From: V1-33 sp964523105
Lineage (GTDB): Bacteria; Verrucomicrobiota; Verrucomicrobiia; Verrucomicrobiales; V1-33
Assembly (NCBI GenBank): GCA_964523105.1
Contig: CAZFZN010000009.1
Location: 133,609-197,608, forward strand
DNA length: 64,000 nucleotides
Direction of reading: 5' to 3'
Shown: positions 25,136 through 35,000 of the stretch, piece after piece
Layout: each line of letters begins with the position of its first letter
Position numbering within the stretch: the first letter of the stretch is position 1
The notes under the pieces: generated by a model
Told to the model about the DNA's origin: nothing
Seen by the model: only the letters and a program-made list of their open reading frames with translations
The model's database searches: none
Program-made: the position numbers and the translations under genes

Positions 25136-26815
25136 TCAGGCCGCCGCAGGGGGCAAGTCGAGCGAGCAGGTCACGGTGACGCCCTGCCCGGGGCGCTGCG
25201 TGATTTGGAGAATGCCGCCGATGATGCCCGCGCGGTAGTGCATGACGCGCAGCCCCATGCCGCCGGAGCCGCCGCTGTTCTCGGCGAATCCGCGCCCGTT
25301 GTCCTCGATGGTCAGTTCGAGGTGATGCGCGGTCTCGCGGATGCTGATGATGACCTGGGTGGCCTTGCCGTGGCGGGTGGCGTTGTTCGCGGCCTCCTGC
25401 GCGATGCGATAGAGGTGGATGGCGATTTCCGGCGGGATGGGCGGCAGGTCGGCCGGGGCTTTGCAAAGGCAGCGCACGCCGCGCAGGTGGCGCGAGGTGC
25501 TGGCCGCGAGGTCTTCGAGCGCCACGGCCAGCCCTTTGCTTTGCAGCACCACCGGGCTGAGACCGCGCGCGAGATCGCGCGTTTGGGTGATCGCTTCCCG
25601 GATGAGCCGCGCGATGTCCTCCATCTCGGCCGCTTCCGGCGCCTCACGGCTCTCCAGTTTCTGCTGGAGCACATGGCTCATGAATTCGATGCCGGCGAGG
25701 TGCTGGCCCAGTCCGTCATGCAGATCGTGTCCGAGGCGGCTCTGCTCCTGCTCGGCGACATTCAGCACATCCGCCTCGAGGCGTTTCGTTTCCGAGACGT
25801 CGATGCCGCTCATGATGACGTAGGCCACCGTGCCGTCCTCTGATGCGATGCTGGTGGTACTCCAGGAAATGACGCGGCGCTCGCCGCTGCGCGTGATGAC
25901 CGTGCCTTCGTGTGCGGAGGGCGGCGCGCCGGCGGCAATGCGGCGGAAGATGCGGCGCTCACCGTCCTGTTCGTCGCGCGGCACGAACAAATCCCACGGA
26001 CTGCAGCCCTCCGCCTGCGCGGCACTGAGACCGGTGAGCAGTTCCGCCGCGGGATTGAAGCGGATGATGTGACCCTCGGTGTCGAGCACGATGAGCAGCG
26101 CGCCCGTGGCACTGAACAGCGCATAGCTGAAAGCATTCTCCCGCCGCAGCGCGTCCTCCGTGTCGCGCCGCTCCATGGCATCCCCGATGATCGCCGCCAC
26201 GATCTTCAGCAGCGAAATCGCATCCTCCGTCCAGTGCATCTCCATGCGAGTGGAGTCGAGACCGATGAAGCCCACCAGTTCGCCCTGCACCGCCATGGGC
26301 ACGAAGATGATGGACTTGATCCCCTGCTCGCGAAACGTCTGCTGATCCACCGCCGCCTCCGGCTCGAGTGCATCCACGCTGAAGACGGCAATGCCGTCGA
26401 GCCGGCGGAGACGCTGCGCCGCCCACGGAATGTGGCGGTCGATCGGCACATTCATGCGTCCCTCCCAGCCGTGCCGCGGCCCCCGCGCGGTCCATGTGTG
26501 CGTGTGATCCATCAGCGCGCCGCCGCTGTGCACCCGGCACACGTGGCAGTGATCCACGCGGAGAAATTCCCCGATCTGCTGCAGTGCCTCGCTGATGCCC
26601 CAGTCCAGATCCGCACTGCGCAGCCTGACAAACATCCCGGAGATGTGGGAAACGAGCGCCTCGAACTCCACCCGCTGCTGCAGCGCACTTTCCGCGCGGC
26701 GGATTTTGCGCGTCACCGGTCCCATGGGCACGCTGGACTCCTCCTCCACCGCCCGTGCGGGAAGCACATGGTGGGAATAACGAACCTCGATCTCCTCGTG
26801 CGAACTGGATGCCAT
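25136..26815 (-). CDS. Cytoplasmic GAF-PAS sensor histidine kinase, NarL-type
   Basis: 559 residues from the ATG at 26815; an in-frame GTG 30 bases upstream is an alternative. Domains in order are GAF (about 52-215), PAS (about 228-345, RFNPAAELLTGLS), HisKA_3 dimerisation and phosphoacceptor (LGHDLHDGLGQHL, His366 in the DLHDG motif) and HATPase_c (NNATRHGK N box, EDNGRGF G1 box, GMGLRVM G2 box). There is no membrane segment, so it senses an intracellular signal. Kinases of this class normally phosphorylate a LuxR/NarL-type response regulator; none is encoded nearby, so this is an orphan kinase. A methyltransferase gene lies 162 bases upstream on the same strand. Confidence 0.93.
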   Translation of the reverse strand: MASSSHEEIEVRYSHHVLPARAVEEESSVPMGPVTRKIRRAESALQQRVEFEALVSHISGMFVRLRSADLDWGISEALQQIGEFLRVDHCHVCRVHSGGALMDHTHTWTARGPRHGWEGRMNVPIDRHIPWAAQRLRRLDGIAVFSVDALEPEAAVDQQTFREQGIKSIIFVPMAVQGELVGFIGLDSTRMEMHWTEDAISLLKIVAAIIGDAMERRDTEDALRRENAFSYALFSATGALLIVLDTEGHIIRFNPAAELLTGLSAAQAEGCSPWDLFVPRDEQDGERRIFRRIAAGAPPSAHEGTVITRSGERRVISWSTTSIASEDGTVAYVIMSGIDVSETKRLEADVLNVAEQEQSRLGHDLHDGLGQHLAGIEFMSHVLQQKLESREAPEAAEMEDIARLIREAITQTRDLARGLSPVVLQSKGLAVALEDLAASTSRHLRGVRCLCKAPADLPPIPPEIAIHLYRIAQEAANNATRHGKATQVIISIRETAHHLELTIEDNGRGFAENSGGSGGMGLRVMHYRAGIIGGILQITQRPGQGVTVTCSLDLPPAAA

Positions 26816-26977
26816 GGCGGGAAGTGTGCGGCCATTTCGCCTCACGCGGCAAGCAGAAGCACGCTCCGGCGCTTCCTCAACGACTCCCTGGGATTTCCTT
26901 TAAGCGCCGCTCCGGTTCACTCCAGCCGCCCTGTCCGGCCGCATCAGCCCTGCCGCGGCCGACCCCGCGCCCATCCC

Positions 26978-27766
26978 TCACGCTTTGACCAGATTGAAAA
27001 CGATGTACTGGTTCCACGACAACAGCCAGCGCCGCCGGTGCAGCCAGCGCTCCGCCGCGTCCGCCCAGCGGAGGAGAAAGTTCCCGGGCCGGGAGGGCAT
27101 GAGCTTCGAGGTCAGCAGCGAGACCGGCATTTCCAGCACGCCGCAGTACACGGATTCGGAGCGCCAGCCGTGCTCGCGTTCGAGCGCCCGGATCTGCGCG
27201 CCGGTGAACGGCGCCTCGTCCTCCGTGCGGGCATTGGGCGTCAGTTTGCGAAACACTTTCAGCAGCGGATTGTCCGCCAGCGGCTCCTGCAGCAGCACCC
27301 GGCCATCCGGGCGCAGCACGCGGTGAATCTCGGCAAATGCCACCGCCGGATCGAGGTGGTGCAGAATCCCGTAGCCCACCACCAGATCGAAACTCTGGTC
27401 AGGGAAATCCAGCTTGTGCGCATCCATCGCGCGAAAGTCGCACCGCGACGGCGCATAGCCCGCCAGCCGCGCCCGCTCGCGCAGATCCTCCACATACACC
27501 TCCGAAATATCGATCGCCGCGACCCGGTCCGCCCCGTTCGCGAGATACCGCATACTCATCTCGCCGCGCCCGCAGCCGTAGTCGAGGATCGCCTTGCCGC
27601 AGAGTTTCTCCGTGTGCCGGTCGATCTCCGCGTAAAGGCGCTGCTTGCTCGGGTAGCTGGCGAGATGGGGGAACTTCGACTTGAGGCGAATGCTCTCGGC
27701 GAGCACATCGCGCTCCGTGTGAGCTTCGTGTTCGCGGGCGACGCGGTCGGCGAGGGCGGTAGTCAT
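26978..27766 (-). CDS. Class I SAM-dependent methyltransferase
   Basis: 262 residues. The Rossmann-fold SAM site is clear: motif I ILDYGCGRGEMSMRYL (about 59-74), acidic motif AAIDIS, motif III FRAMDAHKLDFPDQSFDLVV, and LHHLDP, as in UbiE/Methyltransf_11 enzymes. The C-terminal part contains basic and aromatic segments (WLHRRRWLLSWNQY) that may touch the membrane. The substrate is not identifiable. It is divergent from the Dabb gene across a 279-base gap that contains an AT-richer stretch near 27885-27915 and no recognised element. Confidence 0.85.
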   Translation of the reverse strand: MTTALADRVAREHEAHTERDVLAESIRLKSKFPHLASYPSKQRLYAEIDRHTEKLCGKAILDYGCGRGEMSMRYLANGADRVAAIDISEVYVEDLRERARLAGYAPSRCDFRAMDAHKLDFPDQSFDLVVGYGILHHLDPAVAFAEIHRVLRPDGRVLLQEPLADNPLLKVFRKLTPNARTEDEAPFTGAQIRALEREHGWRSESVYCGVLEMPVSLLTSKLMPSRPGNFLLRWADAAERWLHRRRWLLSWNQYIVFNLVKA

Positions 27767-28045
27767 GGGAGGAAGCGTTGGGGAATGAGATCAGCGGCGG
27801 GAGAAATGAACCAGCCGGCCGCCGGGGGCACTGCCCTCAGACCGGATTCTGGTCATTTCAGTCAGTATAACGTCGCTCGCGCCCTGCGCCAGATTTTTTC
27901 TCGAAATTATGGCGCATCTTCAGGAATCGGCGCTCAAGCGCGAGAATTTGGCGGTTATGGGGCGAAGTGGCCCCCTTCGACGCTGCGAGCGGCCTGCGAA
28001 CGGGTGTGCTCTTGACCCTGCGGCCCGCCCGCGCCACTCGCGGCC

Positions 28046-28345
28046 ATGTTCTCACACGTCGTTATCTCTTGGACCGATTCCGCCAACGCCTCCGCCGCCG
28101 ATGAACTGCTGGCCGGCATGGATCAGTACCTCCGTCCGATCCCCGGCGTGCTCCATTATCATGCGGGCAAAATGGTCCCGAGCCATCGCGACGTGGTGGA
28201 CCAAAGCTACCAGGTGGCGCTGAATCTCGTTTTCCCGGACAAGGCCGCGCAGGATGCCTATCAGGTGCATCCGCTGCACGTCGAGTTTGTGGAAAAGGTC
28301 TTCAAGAAGGTCTGCGTCCGCGCGGTGGTTTATGATTTTGCCTGA
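28046..28345 (+). CDS. Dabb (stress-responsive A/B barrel) domain protein
   Basis: 99 residues, one complete Dabb domain of the dimeric alpha-beta barrel type: MFSHVVISWTDSAN start, GVLHYHAGKMVPS middle, and the typical AYQVHPLHVEFVEKV helix near the end. Proteins of this family are small cytoplasmic proteins whose function in bacteria is mostly unknown. The 3' end overlaps the convergent methyltransferase gene by 16 bases. Confidence 0.85.
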   Translation: MFSHVVISWTDSANASAADELLAGMDQYLRPIPGVLHYHAGKMVPSHRDVVDQSYQVALNLVFPDKAAQDAYQVHPLHVEFVEKVFKKVCVRAVVYDFA

Positions 28346-29498
28346 GCGAGCAGCGTCTCCAGCCGGTGCTCGCGGATGCCGAACGATTCCTTGAGCGCCG
28401 CGATCTGCGCCGGGGCTTTGACGTTCGCCCGATCCTGACGGATGGCGGTAATCATGAGGTTTTTCGCCGTATGTTCGGGCGAGATGAATTCAAACACGCT
28501 GCTGCGGTAGCCGTGGGCCTCCAGAATGAGCGCGCGCAGGCCATCGGTGAGGATTTCCGCCTGACGCTCGGCGAGAATGCCGTGCTGCAGCACGGGGCTC
28601 AGTTCATTGCCGGCGTCCATGCATTGCCGCACCTGCTTGTGGCAGCACGGCGCGACGACGAGCACGCGGGCCCCGGCGCGCACTCCGGCGGCCAGCGCTT
28701 CATCCGTGGCCGTGTCGCACGCGTGCAGGGCGATGAGCATATCGAGCCGCTGCGGGCGCCAGTCGTTGATGTTGCCGGATTCGAACGTCAGGCCAGTGAA
28801 GCCCGCGCGTTCTGCGGCGTGGTTGCAGATGGCGACCAGATGCGGACGCTGCTCGATGCCTGTGATGCGGGGACGCAGCGCGGTCTGTGAAGTGAGGTAA
28901 TCGTAGAGCGCAAAGGTCAGGTAGCCCTTGCCGCAGCCCATGTCGGCGATGTGTGCGTCCTGCGGGAGATGGGCCCCGCGCAGCAGGCCGGCGATGATTT
29001 CGAGGAATTTGTTGATCTGCCGCCATTTGGCCTGCGAGGCGGCCAGCACGGAGCCTCCCGGCCCCGTGATGCCCAGTTCCTGCAGCCAGGGGGCGGTGGG
29101 GTCGAGCAGGCGGGACTTGGCGCGGTCGTGCGCTTCCTCGACGGCGGCCGGCGCCTGCTTCGCGGCATGAATGAAGACGGCGGGCTCGCCGCGGCGGTTG
29201 TGTGTCAGGGTGGCCTCCTGCGTGGCGGTGAAGACATCGGCATTGCGAAAGACCGGGCCACAGAGTTCGCGCAGGCGCGCGAGCGATTCCGCGGCGGTGA
29301 GGTTTTCACTTCATCGCGCCGCTCGTAGCGCCACGTCCACGCGATCATCGGTGCACCGCGAATCTCCACGGGCCGGAGGAAGACATTACGCAGGCCGGCG
29401 GGCGCGGATTTGACAGGCCTGCTGAGCGTGGCCTTCCGCAGCGCGCCGGATTGCAGCGCATCCTGCACGAGGTCGAAAAAGGGTGAAGCACTGGACAT
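28330..29498 (-). pseudogene. SAM-dependent methyltransferase (Methyltransf_32-like) interrupted by a one-base frameshift
   Basis: The gene reads MSSASPFFDLVQDALQSG from the ATG at 29498 to about codon 65 in one frame. It then continues without stops in the next frame to the stop at 28330. The break is at the run of four T (plus strand 29303-29306): adding one T restores EVK-NLTAAESLARLRELCG and a continuous protein of about 389 residues. The C-terminal part holds the SAM site IADMGCGKGYLTFAL and the LHACDTATDEAL motif of the Methyltransf_32 group. Either the gene is broken or the assembly lost one base of a homopolymer. Its 3' end overlaps the Dabb gene; queA ends 15 bases upstream. Confidence 0.8.
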
Positions 29499-29513
29499 GC
29501 GAAGATGACGCGC

Positions 29514-30509
29514 CTACACGATCAACATGCAATCGCCGTAACTGTAGAACCGGTAGCGCTCCCGCACGGCCTCCGCGTAGGCGTGTTTGAGCAACTCCGC
29601 GCCCCCGAAGGCGCACACGAGCATGAAGAGCGTGGACCTGGGCAGGTGGAAATTGGTCAGCAGAGCATCCGTGCGGAGGAAGGTGCAGCCGGGATATAAG
29701 AAGATGCCGGTCTCGCCCGCGTGCGCCGTGATTTTACCTGACGTTTGTGCGCAGTGCTCCAGCACGCGCGCCGTCGTGGTGCCTACGCCGATGCGGCGCG
29801 CCGCGGATTCGATTTTCTCCGCCGCGCCGGGCGTGATCTCGTAGCGCTCGGTGTGCATCACGTGGTCTTTGATGAGTTCCGCCTTCACCGGGCGAAAAGT
29901 CCCGGGTCCGACGTGCAGGGTGATGAACGCGTGCGGCAGTGCGGCGATCATCTCCGGCGTGAAATGCAGGCCTGCGGTCGGCGCGGCGACAGCATCGCTG
30001 CGATCCTTCCGCGCATAGACCGTTTGATAGCGCTCGGCGTCCTCCGCGTCGTCTTCACGGTTCATGTAGTGCGGCAGCGCGAGGTGCCCGTGCCGCTGCT
30101 CGTCCACCCCGCGGTCCCATGCGATGAGCCGTGTGCCGTCCTCCAGCACATCGGTGACGGTGCCCACAGCCTCACCGATTTGGAGGGTGTGACCTTTCCG
30201 CAGTTTCCGCCCCGGGCGGACCATGCACTGCCAGAGCCGCGGCGTGACGGCGGTGAGGCGGAGGAGTTCGATGCGACCGTCGCTGGAAAAAAAGCGCGAC
30301 CGGGCCACGCGCACATCATTGAAGACGACAACGTCGCCCGCACGCACGAAGTCAGGGAACTCGCGGAACATCCGGTGCTCCACCACGCCGCGCGCACGGT
30401 CCACCAGCATCATGCGTGAATCCCCGCGCTGCGGCAGCGGGCGGCTCGCGATCAACTCCTCCGGAAGCGCGAAATCGAATTCGTCAGTGCGGAGAGCGGA
30501 GGAATTCAT
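29514..30509 (-). CDS. queA: tRNA preQ1(34) S-adenosylmethionine ribosyltransferase-isomerase
   Basis: 331 residues from the ATG at 30509; a GTG 18 bases upstream is also possible. It adds the ribosyl part of SAM to preQ1 in tRNA anticodons to form epoxyqueuosine. Family signatures are the N-terminal FALPEELIASRPLPQRGDSR segment, VVFNDVRVARSR, the PTAGLHF motif, HVGPGTFRPVK and the C-terminal TNFHLPRSTLFMLV. The length is close to the usual 340. It lies 46 bases downstream of the acidic unknown protein gene and directly upstream of the frameshifted methyltransferase, all on one strand. Confidence 0.96.
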   Translation of the reverse strand: MNSSALRTDEFDFALPEELIASRPLPQRGDSRMMLVDRARGVVEHRMFREFPDFVRAGDVVVFNDVRVARSRFFSSDGRIELLRLTAVTPRLWQCMVRPGRKLRKGHTLQIGEAVGTVTDVLEDGTRLIAWDRGVDEQRHGHLALPHYMNREDDAEDAERYQTVYARKDRSDAVAAPTAGLHFTPEMIAALPHAFITLHVGPGTFRPVKAELIKDHVMHTERYEITPGAAEKIESAARRIGVGTTTARVLEHCAQTSGKITAHAGETGIFLYPGCTFLRTDALLTNFHLPRSTLFMLVCAFGGAELLKHAYAEAVRERYRFYSYGDCMLIV

Positions 30510-30555
30510 GCGGACCGCGAATGACACGAACGGGTCCTGACGGCGGCGTGCATCT

Positions 30556-31803
30556 TCACTGCCGGCCGCGCTGCTCTTTCATCACATCGAGAATCTCGTT
30601 GCGGATGGAGAAGATTTCCCGGCGCACGTCCGTGAGCCAGCGCCGGGTTCCGCCGCTGACCTGTTTCATGTCGATGGAGCCGAGCGCGTGCAGGGCTTCA
30701 TTGAGCGGCACCTGGGCGCGCTTGAGCATGGCAATGACGAACCCCGGTTCCGGCTCCAGGCCTTCAACCATGGGATCGAGCGCCGCCGCCAGTTTGGCGC
30801 CCATGGCGATGATGCTGACGATGCCGGTGAGCACCGGGCTGTCGCGCGAGACATCCGGCAGCAGCAGCCCCAGCTGTTCGGCTTCGATCTGCAGGCGCAG
30901 GGCGAAATTCATGGCCCGGCGGCTCAGCGGATGGTGATCGTCTTCGCTGGCCCGGGCGATGGTGGAGGCGCTTTCCAGCAGGGTTTCCGGATCGTCCGGC
31001 TGCATGGCCTCCGCCACTTCACTCAACTCATCGGTGATCTCGTCGAGTTCTGAAGGATCCCAGCCCATGGCCTCGGCGATGAGGCGGTCCCGCTGCGGAT
31101 GGTCGCGGTAGCGGTCGAACGCTTCCTGATAGGCCTCGGCGCGGCGGTCGGCGTCCCGCAGTTCCTGCTCCCACTCGAATTCGTTGAGCGGCGCGTCGCT
31201 GAAATCCATCGCCTCCATCATCCCGTTGTTGAAGTCATCCTCCTCCGGTTCCTCCTCCTCGAATGACTCCTCCTCTTCGTCATCGTCGCCGGCGTCCATG
31301 CCGGTGATGATGTCGAGATAGCGGTGAAACATCTGCCGGGCCTCGTGGAGTTGCAGATTCTCCTCCTCGGCGCTCATGATCCACGCCGGCGGGCTGATTT
31401 GCAGGGTGAAGTCCGTGGTCTCGATGACGAGCCGGCCATTGGCATTGCTGAACCATTCAAGATACAGCGAATTGGCGAGGCGCGTGGGTACCGTGAGGCG
31501 GTTTTCCAGCAGGCGCGAGACCTCGGTGTTGCTCACGGTGGGCACGCGCGTCTTGCGGCTGGCGGTCATGTCGCCGGCGGCGCCCTCCTGTTCATCGCTG
31601 AGCACATCGAACACCGCCACCCGTTCCGGGCGCGGATTGACGAATGTCAGGGTACAGCCCGCGATGTCACGCAGGCAGTTGCCGCGGAGATTGAGCACCA
31701 GCGGCGCATTCCGGCCGGCCAGCCAGATGCGCCCGGTGACAACACCAGGGGTCTCGTTCGAGATTTCACCGCGCAGGATTGCAGTATCGAGACGGGTAGC
31801 CAT
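30556..31803 (-). CDS. Acidic protein of unknown function
   Basis: 415 residues, not recognised. The N-terminal third (1-160) looks like beta structure with the segments APLVLNLRGNCLRDIAGCTL and RLVIETTDFTLQISPPAW. Residues about 170-195 are an almost pure Asp/Glu stretch. The remainder is predicted helical (RDADRRAEAYQEAFDRYRD; ETLLESASTIARASEDD) and ends in a basic tail. No signal peptide or membrane helix is visible, so it is probably cytoplasmic. Codon use matches its neighbours. It is the first gene of a minus-strand run with queA, and is divergent from the CotH protein gene across 201 bases in which I see no clear element. Confidence 0.7.
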   Translation of the reverse strand: MATRLDTAILRGEISNETPGVVTGRIWLAGRNAPLVLNLRGNCLRDIAGCTLTFVNPRPERVAVFDVLSDEQEGAAGDMTASRKTRVPTVSNTEVSRLLENRLTVPTRLANSLYLEWFSNANGRLVIETTDFTLQISPPAWIMSAEEENLQLHEARQMFHRYLDIITGMDAGDDDEEEESFEEEEPEEDDFNNGMMEAMDFSDAPLNEFEWEQELRDADRRAEAYQEAFDRYRDHPQRDRLIAEAMGWDPSELDEITDELSEVAEAMQPDDPETLLESASTIARASEDDHHPLSRRAMNFALRLQIEAEQLGLLLPDVSRDSPVLTGIVSIIAMGAKLAAALDPMVEGLEPEPGFVIAMLKRAQVPLNEALHALGSIDMKQVSGGTRRWLTDVRREIFSIRNEILDVMKEQRGRQ

Positions 31804-32004
31804 GCTGGTCGTGAAGGAACATGAATCAAAGTGTGGGGGGTGGATGCGGCAATGTCAATTCGCGTGTGCAAACAAAATCCAACGGCGCGGCAAGGGGGAA
31901 ATTCGCTTCCGGCCCGCGGAAGCAGGCGTGATTCCGCGGACGCGCGCAGGATTTTCTTCCCGAACGGCGTGCGGCCGGATAACCTCATTTCCCCACCCCT
32001 TTTC

Positions 32005-35000
32005 ATGAGAGCCTTCCTCCCCGGACTTATTCTTTTCTTCGCCCTGACATTTCCTCCGTTCCTGCGCGCCGGCACCACGGTTCTGCTCGGGAGCCTCAGG
32101 CAGTTCAACGGCCCCGCCGATCCGAATCTTGATCTCTCCGGCCAGTTCGACTATGCGGTCAATTTCAACGACGACACGGTCCGCACCGTGAATGGCCTGC
32201 AATTCCTGCCGGACACGCAGGCCATTCCCGGCGCCTCGTTCATCGGGCCGCGCAACGTGATCGCATGGCAGGCCAAACCGGAATACGGCGCGAGTGCCGA
32301 TGCGAACGCCCTTGAGGAGGTCATGCATGACATCCGCTGGGCGCTCCCGCCGGGGGAAATCCTGCGGGCCGCCCTGACGGTCACTCCCGGCATTCCCTGC
32401 AAGCTGCAGGTTCTCATCAGCGGCAACAACGCGGAAAACCGCAACTGGGACATCCGCTTCAACGGCCAGAACGCCGTGGATGAAATCAGTTCCCTCGGCG
32501 CCAGGCCCGGGGCGACCTATGCGGCGAACCGTTCGACCGTGTGGGTGCACGAGTTCACTCCGTCCGGCTCCACGGTGACGGTGGAGATGGGAAATTTCTT
32601 TGGCGCGAATGACGGCGGCGACCGCAATCCCATTTGGCAGGCGCTGACTTTGGAACGCGTCTATATTCCTCCGGCGCCGGACGACATCGTCCTCGCGCCG
32701 TCGCAGTTTTTCGCGCCGCAGACGGATTGGATCGGAGCGTTCGCCGTGACCGACGGCAAGTGGGGCGCGACGCACACCCTTTCCTTCGTTTCCGGTGCCG
32801 GCGACACGGACAATGCAAAGTTCAGCCTCAGCGGCGCGCACCTGATGCCGGCGCCGTTCGACTTCTCCGCACAGCCGCCGGGCACGAACTATTCCGTCAG
32901 GGTGCGGGCCACGGATGCGGAAGATGCGGCGCGTTTCATCGATAAGTCATTCCCGGTATCGCTCGCGGCGCCGCACGCCCCGACAGCGGTGAGGCTGGAT
33001 GCGGAGTCGCTCAGCAGCGGACTCGTCGCGGGGCAGACGGCCGGCACTTTGTCGGCGGAGGATGCGGACGTTTTTGACCGCCATGAGTTCACCCTCGTCT
33101 CCGGCGCGGGGGACAAGGACAACGCGCTGTTCACCGTCGCGGACGGTGCATTGCGGCTTGCCTCCGCGCTGCCGGCGGGCGTCACCGGCGTCTCCCTTCG
33201 CCTGCGGGCCACCGACCTTGCCGGCCTGAGCACGGAAAGCGTGGTCGTCCTGCCGGTCGTCGCGCCGCGCGTGCGGATCAACGAAATCATGGCGGTACCC
33301 ACGCCGGCCTCGGTGCCGCTGGATGAGAACAATCAACCGCAGGACTGGATCGAACTCTACAATGAACTGGCCCAGCCGGTGAATCTGACAGGCTGGCATC
33401 TCAGCGACGATCCGGATGTTCCTGACAAATGGACGTTTCCCGCTCTCACCATCGCCCCGCACGGCTATCTGCTCGTCTTCGCCAGCGGCGGCGGGACCGT
33501 GCCGGCGGGCAGTCCGCCGCACACCAGTTTCAGTCTCAGCCAGTCCGGTGAGCGACTCCTCCTGTCCCGTCCGGACGGCGTCCTGGTCAGTGATGTGAAC
33601 CCGCCGGAGTTCTTTCCGAACGTCACCTGGGGGGTGCGCGGCGGCGGGGAGGAAACCGGCCACCTGCGCACCCCGACTCCCCTGGCGCTCAACTCCCCGC
33701 TGGCCGCCGCGGGCCGCAACGATGTCAGTTTCAGCGAGCCCCACGGCTTCAAGTCAGCGGCCTTTCCGCTGACGCTCACCGCCACCCTGCCAGGCTCCGT
33801 GATCCGCTATACGCTCGACGGCAGCGTCCCCACAGCTTTCAGTCCGGTCTATGCCGCACCGCTCAACATCACTCCCGTCGCGGGCAGCACGCGCAGCGGC
33901 TCGCGCCTCGTGCGGGCTTTCGCCTCCCATCCGGACGCCGCCTACACCCCCGTGGCCACCCAGTCCTATCTTTTCTTGAACGGCGTCATCCATCCCAACA
34001 CCGACGGCCTCACAGCTCAGACGAACTTCGTCTCTTCAATCAAGAACCACGCCGTGTACGGCCCGCTGCTCGACGATGCCCTGCTCGCGCTGCCGGCGCT
34101 CTCGCTGGTCATCAACAATGCGGGCGACCTGCCGTACTCGGAAACGGAGTGCAGCATGGAATTGTTCGATCCTGCGGGCGGTGAACCCGGCTTCACCATT
34201 CCTGCGGGCGTGATCCGCAGCGGCACCACGAGTCTCAGTTACGCCAAGGGCAGCATGAGCGTGCGCTTCCGCGGGGAATACGGCGCCACGCGTCTCAACT
34301 ATCCCGTCTATGGCCGGCATCCCCACGACGCCGCCGGCGCGGTGACGGAGTTTCAGGAACTCCGTCTGCGCAGCGGCTCGCACGACACCCACAGCTGGAT
34401 CGCCGCACCGTCGCAGCCCGGCACCGGCTACGGCTCGCCGCCCGTGCAGCGCGACGGCGACGCGCAGTATATCCGGAACATCTGGATCGAGGACATGCAG
34501 TTGCTGATGGGCCAGCCCGGCAAACACGGGCGCATGGTGAACCTGTTCGTGAACGGCAATTACTACGGCATGTATCACATCCAGGAGCATGCGGACGACG
34601 ATTACATGGGCACTTACTACCCCGGCACTGCGGAGGACTATCACTTCACCGGCGCCGCCGTCACCGGCAGCAGCCACGGACCGGAAACGTGGCAGTCCGT
34701 GTGGCAGCAGCTGAAGGCATCACTGGGGAACTACTCTGAAGCCAAACGCTGGGTGGATGTGACCAATCTCGCCGACTACATGGTGCTCGCCTTCTACACC
34801 GGCAATGACTGGGACTGGACCGCGACCCACAACTGGGGCGCCGCCGGACCGCGTCTGCCGGACCGCGGCGGCTGGAAATTTTTCTGCCAGGACAGTGACA
34901 TCAGCCTCCAGGAGGTGAACATCGACTGCACCGACCAGAACGTCCCGGACGGCATCTTCACCGCGCTGATGAGTCACGCTGACTTCCGCGTGCTGTTCCG

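Noticed and set aside
25910..28015. 701-codon plus-strand frame opposite the histidine kinase and methyltransferase
   Set aside because: It crosses two real minus-strand genes and reads as Arg/His/Pro-rich shadow sequence.
29205..29498. Independent 97-residue protein
   Set aside because: It is the N-terminal part of the methyltransferase, cut off by the one-base frameshift at 29303-29306.
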